From Azolla caroliniana (taxonomy: Eukaryota > Polypodiophyta): a DNA stretch of 64,000 bases. The stretch spans positions 22,878,001 to 22,942,000 of the forward strand of contig JBHGNT010000002.1 of NCBI GenBank assembly GCA_043228905.1. The letters are read 5' to 3'. Positions 50,201-60,846 of this stretch are shown piece by piece. The notes under the pieces were generated by a model. That model was not told where the DNA came from and ran no database searches. It saw nothing but the letters and a program-made list of their open reading frames with translations. A program made the translations under genes and the position numbers. Each line of letters opens with the position of its first letter. The stretch's first letter is position 1.

Positions 50201-53200
50201 GACACAAATGACAAAATCAGACATAAAAACAGAAATCTTGTTGTCTCTTCACATGGTACTGGTCAAATCCAACACGAGGATGCTCAAGCTCATGCGCTCA
50301 TTGCATTGTAAGCAACACAACAGTGTTCCACGTGGCCAATCATGCACCACTTCAAAAGGTTCTTGAGATATACCAAAAAAACTTGTATGCCATGATTAAG
50401 TCCAGCTTGATGGCACAACGATACAAGAAGGTAACAACATGAGCACATTCTTCACAAAGATCAAAGACCCCAAGGAACGATTGCACAAAATCAATGAAGT
50501 CATTTCAGACAAGCAATTAGCTTGCAAGATTTTTGCGGCTTTTTCCCATTCATATCAAGGCTTTACAACTACCATAAGGCTCCTTACAAGAGGTAATGAG
50601 AGTTACAACATCGATGAACAAGTTCACCTTCTCTTATGGGAACCTCAATTTTGAGTGAATCAAGATGTTCTAAGAAATGGAGATCAAGCTTTGGTTACAT
50701 CTTCAAAATTCAAAGCCAAAGCAACTTCTCTTCCAACGGTGATAAACTTCTCATGGCGAGAGGAAGAAGAAATGGTGCAATTATTGTCCTAAACCAGGCC
50801 ATAACATTAATTAATGTTGAAAGAGGAAGGCAAATAAAGGCAAGAAAAACAAGCTGGTCTTTGTTTGCCACTTCAACTGGTTGAAGGAAGAAGTATCACA
50901 GCTCAAGATGAGCGGGCATTCTCCATTTCCACAACGTATGATCATTCAAAGCGTAAAACATGTATACCAGTAAGTGAGTCTAACAATGCTTGGTATTTTC
51001 ATATTGTTGCTTCAAAGCACATAACCGCTTGTAAGAATTTCTTTGTTAGTCTTGAGGATACACCTAAAGGGGGATTGTTGTCTGCCAGTAATGATTCTTA
51101 TGTCATTCGAGTCATTGGTTAAGTTCATATACGATGGCCAATGGGGATTAGTCATCTTAAACAATGTTCTCTATGTCCACATCATAAAGAAAAACTGTCT
51201 TCCGTTGCTACCTTTCTATGCTTGGCTATCCCATTTCTCTAAATGCACACCCCATGATGGCGATTTAGATAGCTTGGTCAACAACCTTTATAAGGTTGAT
51301 ATATATCAGAAATTTGATGACCAAAAAGCTTGCAGTGGATGTTCAAACCCTCGACCTTCATAAGCCTGGTATGGCCACTTAAATTTTGGCAGGAATTGCA
51401 TAACTTAGTAAAGACAGTATGGTATGAAATCTCCCTTCGATTCAAGCACCATCTAATCGTGTATATGAGGGTTATATTCCATGAAAGATGCACAAATTCA
51501 CATTCCTGAAAGATGCAAAATGTTGAGTAGATGACCCATAAAGTCAATTAACACCATCAATATATGAGGCTTGGAATGGCCACAAGAAAAATGCTGGCCA
51601 CATAGAGAAACAACATGCTTAAATCAGAGATTTAGTGCAGTGAAAAGACACTCAGGTTAGTCTTTTGTTACAGCTCTATGTGACTGAAATCAAGCAGCCA
51701 AACAATACTCCAATTTCAAGGATGTCTACAATTATAAGCTACAATTGCTACAGCCACAAAGGGCGGAAGACGTCAAAACTGCCTTCTTGAATGGAGACTC
51801 TGAAGAAGAGGTTTATATAACTCAGCCTCTTGATATTGTTGTCAAACATGTAGAAGGTAAAGTTTGCAAATTACATAAAACCTTGTATGGTTTGAAGCAA
51901 AGACCTTGAGCATGCTGTGCAAAGATCCACACTCACTTTCCCCAACTTGTTTTTGTAAAAAGCTCAACCAAAAGCACTCTCTATGTACAAAAGGATTGAA
52001 AAAAACTGCGGATAGTGGTGCTTCACGTTGATGATTTTCTAATCACAAGACTTAATGAGCAAGAAATTGTAGATTTCAAGGCTTATTTGAGTAGAACATT
52101 CGAAATTAAAGATCTTGACCATCTGCACTACTGTTTCAGCATTAAATACTTGCAGTTGAGAGGGACATTTTTCTCGAGTCCATGAAAATACATTTAGAAG
52201 CTTCTGCGATGATTCAGGTTGAACCAGGTTGATTTCTACCCATGTTGAACCAGGCTGATTTCTCCCCATGTTGAACCAGGCTTCCGATTCTTTGATCAAG
52301 ACAAAAAAAAACCATTTGATGCTCTCTTACATCAGCAAATTGTAGGTTGTCTAATCTTTCTGTGCAACACTTGACTTGAAATATAGTATATAAGCCTCAA
52401 TTAACAAGGGATTGGGCATTCTTATGCATACATTTTTATGAAAGCTCTCTCCTGAAAGAAGTTTCAACATTTTTTCAATGGAGTGGACAATCTTCCAATA
52501 CCTGGATTCTCATCCACAACATTTAAGTTCCCATCTTTCACTTCAGAGATGTCTATTATGCTTGATGTTTATCCTCGCAAGCTTTGGTATAACAAGTGTT
52601 TCATGCCACGTTTTCCTCTAGAACTGGTGAGAGGTTTTTTCCCTATGTGAGCACGCTCGTGAACTTCACAATTTCTTGGTTATCACTGTTGGTCTTCTCA
52701 TGTCATAATTTTTTGGTTATTATTGTTGATTTTCCCACATCATGATTTCTCATCAAATATACAATAACCAGTTTTTATATAGCTTGGTAGTCCTTTAGAA
52801 CTTATTTTTAGGAACCGGTACCCCAAGAATTCCATTAAGCACATTTTCTTAATCCACTCTATTTTTTGTTAAAACCTATGATGTGAGTTGGTCTAGAATC
52901 CTTGCGTTAACAAATCCCAGTATTGTAACAGATCATACATGCAGAATGTGGCAGTTGAACACATGACCTTCCAATCTCCACCAAATAACCTTACCAACTA
53001 AGCTTTATCTATATTATATGCTTCTTTTGTTCGTTGTTTTATTCCTTATCACTACCAAATCATGGAGGTCATTCTCACCATGTTCAACCTGCCCAGGGCA
53101 CCCCAATGCAGTTAGTGTAATTCAGCATTGCCTCCCTCCATCATACCAACCAAAATCGGATACCATGTCCCTTCGCCACCAATCAATCCTTTGGACTCTC

Positions 53201-54457
53201 AGGTTTGTAAAACCATCTCATTCATCATTGCCAATTGTAAAACCACCTCATGCATTAAGATCACTATCGTGGATCTTTAGGAAACCTACAGCCTTTGTTT
53301 TGTACATTTGAATAACTAGAAGATACACGATCTTGCTCCAAGTCAATCGAGGGATATACAAATGGGCTCCCGACCAGGACATAACAAAGGGGTTACAATT
53401 GATCGGGCAATAGCAATTTGTCGTGCATGTAGGCCCTGGCCCCATGGACCACGACCTCAACACCCTTGTCATCGACAGATAAACGCCATTATCTCCCGCC
53501 ATCGCAGGTGCTTCCCTCGCTTCGAAGACCTTTCCATTCTGGATCAACCTATGCTAGAGATCTTTCAAAGACAAAAGTTACAACACATCTAACTTGAGAA
53601 TCTCACATGTGCCGAAAACCAGTTTCCCTCGTCTCTTTTTATCTTATTTACTTTTATATTTACGGGGTAATATTTATTTTATTTTGATTTGTTGAATTAT
53701 TGTTCTCAAAGACGAGACAACACTTAAGATGTAATCTCTTGTTTGGTCTTATATGCCATTTTGGCCTCTTAAAAGACGTTAATATATCTTTCTTCTCTCT
53801 CTCTCTCTCCATCCTGTTGTCGGTTTGGTGGTTAACACAATAGCATAAAAGTCATAAAATTGAGAGAACCCAAGCTTGATCCTTGCTATGGGCTTGGCCC
53901 CATCTCATAGATCACAACTGGTCTTCCATGGACGTTAAAAATCTCTCTTCTCTCAAGAATAAGAGGGCACCAAGCTTCTAGTATCAGTACAATTGAAGAA
54001 AAAGATGAGAACTTACAACTGAATTATGACATATGAGCCTCTCCAAGATGGGCCGAAGTTGAAGAAGACCTCGAGCTGGTGACGTTGAAAGATCACAACC
54101 ACGAATCTCGAGCGATCTCAATCTTCCAAAAGGTAATAGAGTTAAAGGACAAGGATCCCGTTTCGGGGATGGCAAAACCGAGACAACTTTTACAGCTGGG
54201 AGCAAACTAAGGAAACGACTTAGTTGCTCAAGAGCACGATGATCACCAAGATCAGAGATATATGCTCTAAGATAGTCCACTGGTGCTCCAATTCGAAGCC
54301 TTTCAAGCTCATGCAAAGCGTCAAGCCGAGTTTGAACATAATGCAAACCAACTGGATTAAGCTTCAAGACAAGGCTTCCATCTAATAGACTTCCAGCTTG
54401 CTTTTCAACAAACCGACCTAGTCGGTCCAAGTACCTATCCCCCGTAACTATCGCCAT
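44224..54457 (-). CDS. LRR protein of the plant LKB1-interacting-protein-like (STK11IP-like) family, interrupted by transposons
   Basis: Firm exons: 54017-54457, 49933-50190, 49380-49622, 49123-49293, 47642-49039, each in phase 0. The start is [20 protein letters not shown]. An N-terminal LIP1-type region ([40 protein letters not shown]) is followed by leucine-rich repeats ([42 protein letters not shown]). A long acidic, Ser-rich stretch contains [20 protein letters not shown], known from plant homologues. These exons alone would give 836 residues with a stop at 47642. I think the gene continues, because a frame at about 44487-44590 reads [17 protein letters not shown], like the family's C-terminus, and 44224-44376 reads as a last exon ([15 protein letters not shown]... 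HASLVD). Between 44.4 and 47.6 kb the exons are unclear and a LINE is inserted. Function in plants is unknown to me. The animal relative binds the kinase LKB1. The allele may be functional or decaying. Confidence 0.8.
45130..46440 (-). mobile_element. LINE fragment with RT motif inside the LRR gene
   Basis: The minus-strand frame 46161-46430 reads [20 protein letters not shown], the YxDD active-site motif of a LINE reverse transcriptase, followed by [13 protein letters not shown]. Frame 45890-46108 ([19 protein letters not shown]) continues into the connection region. 45540-45780 matches the element at 40.7-40.9 kb on the same strand. The 3' hairpin AGGCCAAAATGGCCT is at about 45144-45158. 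It is broken by stops, and internal sequence is missing relative to the 40-kb copy. The sequence just past the hairpin differs from the other copies, and no (CT)n tail remains. Confidence 0.85.
47562..47641 (-). other. Open stretch in a second frame past the LRR-gene stop
   Basis: Frame 47562-47739 overlaps the end of the large exon in another phase. It reads [20 protein letters not shown] then [14 protein letters not shown], ending in a good CAG/GTAACA donor. It looks protein-like, so an indel or an unseen small intron may have moved the true frame and created the stop at 47642. Confidence 0.45.
47700..47920 (-). repeat. In-frame duplication inside the large LRR-gene exon
   Basis: [12 protein letters not shown]...RVAEARQKK occurs twice, the second time as [12 protein letters not shown]...[13 protein letters not shown], giving a tandem duplication near the 3' end of the exon 47642-49039. 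The second unit carries a 13-residue insertion ([11 protein letters not shown] region). The protein keeps its frame through both copies. Confidence 0.85.
50215..52180 (+). mobile_element. Decayed Ty1/copia element in LRR-gene intron 1
   Basis: Pieces in order: a gag-like segment (50439-50650: [31 protein letters not shown]), the region around the pre-integrase domain (about 50980-51180: [32 protein letters not shown]), and reverse transcriptase (about 51770-52140: [63 protein letters not shown]). Most of integrase is missing, many stops are present and no LTR was found. It is antisense to the host gene, inside its 3.8-kb first intron. Confidence 0.88.
52945..53012 (-). mobile_element. tRNA-derived SINE head
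   Basis: On the minus strand AAGCTTAGTTGGTAAGGTT carries a pol III A box (TAGTTGGTAAGG, + 52989-53000). About 40 bases on, GTGTTCAACTG resembles a B box (+ 52952-52961). The A box and the linker resemble the element at 56.34-56.39 kb. A SINE head is more likely than a tRNA gene because no acceptor stem closes. Confidence 0.55.
53245..53815 (+). mobile_element. LINE 3'-end fragment in LRR-gene intron 1
   Basis: The plus frame 53362-53592 ([50 protein letters not shown]) is the same C-terminal tail as in the 40-kb LINE. The 3' UTR follows, with GACGAGACAACACTTAAGAT, the hairpin region TATGCCATTTTGGCCTC at about 53751-53767, GACGTTAATATATC, and a short (CT)n tail at about 53790-53808. It is 5'-truncated. 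Confidence 0.85.
53824..53925 (+). mobile_element. Possible tRNA-like element next to the LINE tail
   Basis: CGGTTTGGTGGTTAACAC resembles an A box, and AACCCAAGCTTGATCCTTGC, about 50 bases on, resembles a weak B box (GCTTGATCC for GTTCGANTCC). Spacing fits a tRNA-derived SINE, but both boxes deviate. Weak call. Confidence 0.3.
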
Positions 54458-54489
54458 GTCCTTCCTCTCAAGTAAAAAATGGGGAATTA

Positions 54490-55390
54490 ATGTTTTCAAT
54501 GAATATGTTTCTTGTGCTCTTCCTGTCAGGCCAAAGGTAATGTATAATGTTTCTTCTTCCTCTGCGAGAAATCAAAGTTGCAAGGTTTTCAATACACTTT
54601 TTGCTTTCGTGCTTTCACACTTTCAATTGATTCTTTTTTTCATGCTCTTTCTCTGAGCAAAAAACCATAGTTTCAATGCTGCAACTCTTTCAATGGATTG
54701 TTACCTATAGATATCATATTTTTCTCTTAATGAAAATATGTTGCAGCAATATTTCAATGAATTATTTCTTTAACATGCTTCCTCTTGAACAACCAAGAAT
54801 GTAGTGCCATTGATGCCAGCTGTGCAAAAGATTATAGTAGCAATGTTTTCAATCAGTTCTACTATGCTATTCTTCTTACGAAAAAATTGGTAATAGCAAC
54901 ATTTTTAATGTATTTTGTCTTTCGAGTTCTTCCTCTTAAGCAAAGAGAAATATACCAGCAATGTTTCTTTCCGTCTTGGTTTTCCTCTCAAGAAACGAAG
55001 GAGCCTCATAACAAATTTATAGACGGATTGTTTTCTTCATGCTCTTCCTCTTAAGCATCAAAACCATAGTGCCAATGCTTTCCATGGTCTTTCTTTAAAG
55101 CAACAAAGAAACGTAGTAAAAATGCGTTCAATGGATTCTTCCTTTCATGCTCTTCGTCCTAAGGAGCAAAATCATCGAGTAGCAATGTTTTCATTAGATG
55201 TATTTTCTTGCAGAACCTTCTTCTTAACTGAAAATTCATTGTACGAATGCTTCTTTCTCAACGGTTCTCTTTATTTCATCCTCAACCCTTCATGCAAACT
55301 TCTTTCTTTCTTTTTCTTCCGCTTGAGTAAAAACGCTTGCAATGGCTTCTTTCTTCTTCGTCATCATCATAATCTTTTTTCTTCTCAACT
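54490..55390. repeat. Degenerate tandem repeats upstream of the LRR gene
   Basis: A loose unit of roughly 55-70 bp recurs about a dozen times: GCAATGTTTTCAATGGATT, a T-rich stretch with TTTCATGCTCTTCCTCTTAA, then GCAA.AAA.CATAGTA. Clear instances lie near 54490, 54690, 54845, 54965, 55070, 55125, 55185 and 55335. Unit boundaries and identity vary, so this is an old minisatellite beginning about 35 bp upstream of the LRR gene's start codon. Confidence 0.6.
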
Positions 55391-55645
55391 GCATTGACAT
55401 GAAATGAAAATGTGTTCAAGAGTACTAACCTGCGACTCTTCTACAAGGGAACAAAGAAAGATACCCCTTCCTCTTCGTTACTATGGTTTGTGATCCGATA
55501 AGTCTCTGTCGAAAACGATACAATAATCGCTGCAAAGAAGAAGAAGAAGAAGAAGAAGAAGAAGAAGAAGAAGAGGCAGGGTTTTCAGAATCAGAGAATC
55601 AAGCTTCATACATTGAACTCAAACATGAAGAGAATCTGACGATTC

Positions 55646-55683
<38 letters not shown>

Positions 55684-55904
55684 ATATATCTATCTGACTG
55701 ACTCACTGTCTGTTGATATATCTAGACTCGGGGAATCAAGCTTCATACATTGAACTCAAACATGAAGAGAATCTGATGATTCCTCTCTCTTTCTCTCTCT
55801 CTCTCTATCTGCCTGACAGACTAGACTAGACTGTCTGTTTATATATCTATCTATCACTACGTCTGATCTGATCGTCAGAGAAAGAAAATCAAATCAAAAG
55901 AGTC

Positions 55905-55953
<49 letters not shown>

Positions 55954-56199
55954 GAACTGACAAGAGAAGCGAGAGTCTGAATGAATGAATTCTCAATCAT
56001 CGAATGAGTGGAATGAATGACTATGAAGGAAAGGAAAGGAAAGGAAAGGAAAGGAATGCTTCTTGTGTGAAGGAAGACTACCCACCAAACCAACACATCT
56101 TTGTATGACCACACACACACACACACACACACAGGCCTCCCTCTCGGGATCTGTCTCCGGTGTCCGCCTGCCCATGTCTGGCCTCTTTTCTTTTTATTG

Positions 56200-56275
56200 T
56201 AAATACCTTACCCTAGTGGTAAGTTGTCAACACTACAAGCACTGCGTTGTGGGTTCGAAACCCAACTTCCTCACC
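56200..56275 (+). mobile_element. tRNA-derived SINE head (plus strand)
   Basis: CTTACCCTAGTGGTAAGTTG contains an A-box-like core (56214-56224), and GGGTTCGAAACCC (56251-56263) is a near-ideal pol III B box with its T-arm palindrome. A box to B box spacing is tRNA-like, but no complete cloverleaf can be drawn, so I favour a SINE over a tRNA gene. Confidence 0.6.
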
Positions 56276-56329
56276 TCTCTATTATATACTTCTTATATAT
56301 CTCTTAATTCACTAGATGCCACTGTGAAA

Positions 56330-56402
56330 TGTAAGAGCTTGAACCCATGACCACATGGTCTCCATTGGGCAACCTTACCAACTCAGCTACATCCATTTGG
56401 GC
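56330..56402 (-). mobile_element. tRNA-derived SINE head (minus strand)
   Basis: The minus strand reads GGATGTAGCTGAGTTGGTAA (A box TAGCTGAGTTGG, + 56378-56389) and CATGGGTTCAAGCTC (B box GGTTCAAGCTC, + 56335-56345). Both match pol III consensus. A (CT)n tract follows on the + strand at about 56404-56435. It faces the plus-strand SINE about 100 bp away. Confidence 0.65.
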
Positions 56403-56439
<37 letters not shown>

Positions 56440-56799
56440 TTGTTGAAAGCACATGATTATATTAATTGTATGTAAATTCCACTTCTTAGTTATAAATGAT
56501 AATACTTCTTAGTCTCCTCTACCTATCATAATTGAGACTTCAAATACATAAATTTGTCCTTCAATTTACTACCAATCCAATCAATCGATTCAACATTTGC
56601 AACATCAACACCCAATGGATAGCCCAAATGTCGATAAATGGATCCTCGTTTAAGCATTGACCCTCTGTCATCCCAAACATTCCAAATCACTCTTTGTACA
56701 AGAAATAAGGCGAAACTTCCTCCAATTTATATACAACTCTGAAGCCAAAGCAAAAAATTTACATCACCATGTATGCACAACCTTAAGGACCGAGGATCA

Positions 56800-56975
56800 G
56801 AGAGAGAGAAATAGATTGATTATATTATCGTCTTCGAAGGTCAAATATGACCTGTGAGACCAAAAATATTACATTTCACGTGATATGTGTGAAAATGAGT
56901 AGCGACTCTCGATGTTCAAGAAGTTTAGCAATGAATGTTGCAATCAAGAGTGCACATTGTGGTTGTGAGAGAAAT
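56800..56975 (-). mobile_element. LINE tail, second subfamily, copy A
   Basis: + strand order: a short (GA)n, GATTATATTATCGTCTTCGA, hairpin AGGTCAAATATGACCT, GAGACCAAAAATATTACATT, then GACTCTCGATGTTCAAG and GAGTGCACATTGTGGTTGTG. Reversed, this aligns with the 3' end of the 39.9- and 53.7-kb LINEs, with changes in both arms of the stem. Confidence 0.7.
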
Positions 56976-57084
56976 CCGTGCAAGGATTGGCTCGGTCGAA
57001 AAGATGTGGAAAGCATTGGTTGAATATGATCAAAGGTAGAACATTGTATCAAAGTGTATTACTCAGACTCGCGAACTTGTTTAG

Positions 57085-57405
57085 AGAGATAGATAGATAA
57101 ATAGATAGATTATATTATCGTCTTCGGGGGTCAAATATTACCTATGAGACCAAAAATATTACATTTCACGTGATACATGTGAAATTGACTAGTGACTCTC
57201 AATGTTCAAGAACTTTACCAATGAATGTTGTAATCGAGAGTGCACATTGTGGTTGTGAGAGGAATTCATGTAAGGATTCAACCGTGAAGGATTCGGCACC
57301 GTCGAAGAGATCTAGAAAGCAATTGTGGTTGTGAGAGGAATTCATGTAAGGATTCAACCGTGAAGGATTCGGCACGGTCGAAGAGATCTAGAAAGCATGG
57401 TCGAA
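57085..57405 (-). mobile_element. LINE tail, second subfamily, copy B, with internal 76-bp duplication
   Basis: Same order as the copy at 56.8 kb (GATTATATTATCGTCTTCGG, GGTCAAATATTACCT, ACCAAAAATATTACATTTCA). The stem is less perfect here. At its far end a unit beginning TTGTGGTTGTGAGAGGAATT is repeated at 57247 and 57323 with one or two differences. It ends about 270 bp before the APE2-like start codon. Confidence 0.7.
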
Positions 57406-57673
57406 TATGATCAAAGGCATAGAGAGAGAGAACATGGTGTGTGTCAGTCAGTCGTCAATGCTTAATAGAGTATTTAAGCTCATGGGTGGTGTCTTATGTA
57501 ATTTAGGGTTTAGGGTGTTTAAGGGCTTTTCCTGTTGACACTTCATCACTGGTTTTTCTTTTGTCTTTTGTCTTTTGTCTCTCTCTGGATGGTAGGGAAG
57601 GGAGGCTTCCCTTCATTCGCTGATGCTATGCTGTACAGAGACAGGTGATTTGGATGGATGAATGCATGAATGC

Positions 57674-60600
57674 ATGATGAGGATCGTGAGTTGGAATGTG
57701 AATGGACTCTATACCACTCTCAGGGATGCATCCAACCGCCATGGTTCAATTGCTAACTATTTCTCTCATGTCCTCAAAGCTCATATTCTTTGCTTCCAGG
57801 TACATATATCTTTCTCTCTTCTCTCTTTTATTTAGTTCTGTTTTAATTGTTTGTTTATTTATTCTCCATTGCACAGCAATAACATACAATAACATACATT
57901 TACTATGCAGAGGAAGTCGCATTAAACAATAAAAAAGAAACCATGCCAACATGTTAAAAATCCCTCTTTATCTTTCCATATCGCTCAAACAGCTTTATCA
58001 GAAAATATGTGGTTTTTAAGATCTCTAAATAGCCTATAATACAACACGTTAAAAAAAAATTCAACTAGCTCAAAATTCATTTAAGCAATGTAAACTAACT
58101 TGAAGATGCATTAAAATAGTCTATAATGCTTGAAAACAGTTTTATCTAAATTCTACACGTTCTAGAATAAGTGTAAAGTAATCCAAAATGTATCAAATGC
58201 ATTCACACAGTTTAAACTAACTCAAAATGCATGAAAATAGTTCATAACTATCGCAACTAGGTCAATCAATAACTTGTTAAATCTACATTATATTTTTCAT
58301 ACGTGCATTACATCTAAGTAGTAAAAATTGCACCCTAAGATTTAAAATTTAAATGAAGGAAGTATTAGAAGCTCTAATTCAACTAAATTTTCATATTTCA
58401 TTATTTTAGGAGGCAAAAATTCAAGAAGAAAAGCTAGAGAAGTGGATGGCATGTGTACCTGGCTATGAGTCTTTTTGGGCGTTTAGCAAAAGCAAGAAGG
58501 GTTATAGTGGTAAGGTCTTCATCTCCTTTCTTTGATCAAGTAGTTTGCATGTTGAACTAGTGTGTAAACTTGGGGCAGATGGTTTGTGTTTAACAAATTG
58601 GAGACTCATCTGCACTCAATATATGAAGTGTTCATGAATTCAGACTCAAGGGTAAATTAATGATCACCTGTTTGTTGAATTAGCTACCTTGTCACCATTG
58701 GTGTGGATTATAACGATACAAAAATCCATTTATTAATCAAATTTATTGGGCCATCTTATAACAAACTACGAACATGTTTTTTCTCTTTTACAGGTGTGGT
58801 TACCTATGTTAAAGAAGAGCTTTCACCTCTGGATGCTCATGCAAATTCTTTGGGAGATTCTGATGACCCTTTAATTGATGAGCTCTGCAATGAAGGTCGA
58901 ATGGTTGAGACTGACCATGGAAGTTTTGTATTGATTAATGTATATGTTCCAAATGCTGGTGATAAGGAACAAGGACGCCCTCGTCTACATTTCAAACTTG
59001 CGTTTTTGGAAGCCCTGAAAAATAAATGTACGTTCATTAATTTCACACCATACTATATCAGGATGCCACATACTTTCTATCCACACAAAGATGCATTTTT
59101 ATTGTTCAAAATGGTCAATGTGTGAGAAAGTGATCATAACATGAAGCTGTGAAATGTGTAGGTGACGAACTTGTTTGCTCTGGGAGGCATGTTGTTGTTG
59201 TTGGGGATTTTAACGTTCCACACAAGGATAAGGATGTGTATAGAAATTGGAATATTAGGGATTTATATTCACCAGGTATCAAGGAATATGATGTTATTTG
59301 TATGATGCAGCGACATGCTTTTTAGTGACCATACGATAAAGAATTTAACATTCTTTTGTGTCGTTGTATGAAGTGCCGAATATTTCTATATATGGATGTT
59401 TAATATTACTGATATATATTTCTATACATGTTTCAGTGATCATCATAGAGAGTGGTGGCTACAGATGAAATAGTTATGATTTAGCCAGACTATGGAGCAT
59501 TAGTATATCCATTGCTGGTAAAGATATGTATAGACTAACAGAAAAAGAAAAAGAAAAGAAAAGGAGAGAAAGTATAACTAATAGGAAATCCCAGGGATTT
59601 TATGTAGTGCTCCAAAGTCTCAATCTCTTTGGGATATTGTTATTCTAGTTTGTAATCGCAGAGTATACTGCTGCTTGAAATCTCACATATGCATATCTTT
59701 CTATCTTAGTGTGAACAAATTGGATGGCTATTCCTATCTTAGATAAAAACAAATACACATCAGCCATACTTTTTCAAATGCAAACAAACAATAACAATGA
59801 GAGAGCCTAAACTTTTTACATTATCTAACAAAAGTATACGTGTGTGCTCTGCAGAAGAAACTGGTTTTATGGATAAGTTGTTCAATGAGTATGTTGATCT
59901 GTTCCGCCACTTCCATCCCAATGATGAAGATGTATTTTCTGTTTGGAATCAGAAAACAGAGGCAAGGATTCACAACGAAGGACTTCGGTGAGTAAGAATC
60001 TGACCAACTCTTGAATTTGTTTTTACATATATCTCCACCCAATACATGGAAGGAAATAACCAGATTTTGAGCTCAACCATGATCAAGGTAAAGAGTTAGG
60101 AATCTCATGGAATTTACTGAATATAAATGATGGGGTTTAATTTATAGGATATGAAACCTAAAACTGAAATCATAGAAAATGGTGGTAATCGTTCAAAAAA
60201 TTTGAAATTGTTTTTGTCAATTATTGCTTGTAAAATTAGTTGAACATTTAAGAAACGTCAGATCATAAAAATAGCCAAAAAATTTCAAAACATCCTTAAA
60301 ATTTAGGATAGATAACCCTTCTTTTTCATTTTCCCCCTAATCAGGATAGATTATGCCATGTGTGATCGACAATTCATTTCACAAGTAGTGTCAACAGATA
60401 TTATAAAGATGTTTCCGAAGAATTGGAGCGACCATGCTTCTGTACAGATCACGTTAAAAGAGCAACCTATGCTTTCACCACATCCAAGTCCAGCCCTAAG
60501 CTCTCGAAACATGAAAAAGTTCAATGAACAGAGTAAGCAGAAAAGACTAACTACAATGTTCCTTTCTACTCCAAAAAGGTCAATCGAAGAAGCTAATACA

Positions 60601-60846
60601 AATGGCACACAACATGCTACCATGAGTTGTTCAGAGGAATGCAAGAAAACAGCCGATGTATGTATCCTAAGTAACAAATCTAGTGGAATAATGCTACCAA
60701 TTACTCCATGTGATTCGGAAGGAACAGCACCATATAAGATGCAAAAGGTGGATTCAGATTCCGGTATTGAGACTGATGGTGCTAAGAATAAGCAGTTGGG
60801 TTCTCAAAAAAGTCTTACTTCGTATTTTCGCAAAGGTACTGGATAG
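57674..60846 (+). CDS. APEX2: APE2-type AP endonuclease (class II), 6 exons, no GRF zinc finger seen
   Basis: APE2 is a nuclear exonuclease III-family enzyme that cleaves abasic sites and trims 3' ends, working with PCNA. Exons: 57674-57799, 58410-58509, 58794-59027, 59162-59275, 59855-59987, 60345-60846; 1209 bp, 402 residues, all GT-AG. Catalytic landmarks in order: MRIVSWNVNGL (metal-site Asn), LCFQEAKIQ (metal-binding Glu), GYSGVVTYV, NVYVPNAG, VVVVGDFNVPHKDKD (catalytic Asp/Asn), VWNQKTEARIHNEGLRIDYA and NWSDHASVQ (catalytic Asp-His). The C-terminal part carries QKSLTSYF at about residues 390-397, a PCNA-binding PIP-type box. Plant and animal APE2 usually end in a GRF zinc finger, which is absent before the TAG. 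A usable AAAG/GTACTG donor just before the stop leaves room for unseen exons, but I found none to 64 kb. The start could also be the adjacent second ATG. Confidence 0.93.

Larger units (their letters stand above)
54458..57673. other. Divergent intergenic region between the LRR gene and APE2-like gene
   Basis: Shared upstream region of two divergently transcribed genes. Contents: degenerate short repeats at about 54490-55390; (AAG)n at about 55529-55573; duplicated blocks AATCAAGCTTCATACATTGA with (CT)n at 55600-55680 and 55735-55810; (GA)n at about 55904-55950; (GGAAA)n at about 56030-56055; (CA)n at about 56110-56132; two facing SINE heads at 56.2-56.4 kb; and two LINE tails at 56.8-57.3 kb. 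No coding frame recognised. The promoters must lie at the two edges. Confidence 0.6.

Noticed and set aside
53984-54499. Start of the LRR gene at the first ATG of the open frame (54499)
   Set aside because: The family N-terminus [10 protein letters not shown] begins 14 codons later, and the extra residues MKTLIPHFLLERKD have no counterpart I know.
55483-56132. Open frames with poly-Glu or Leu-Ser runs
   Set aside because: Arise from (AAG)n, (CT)n, (GA)n and (CA)n tracts in the divergent intergenic region.
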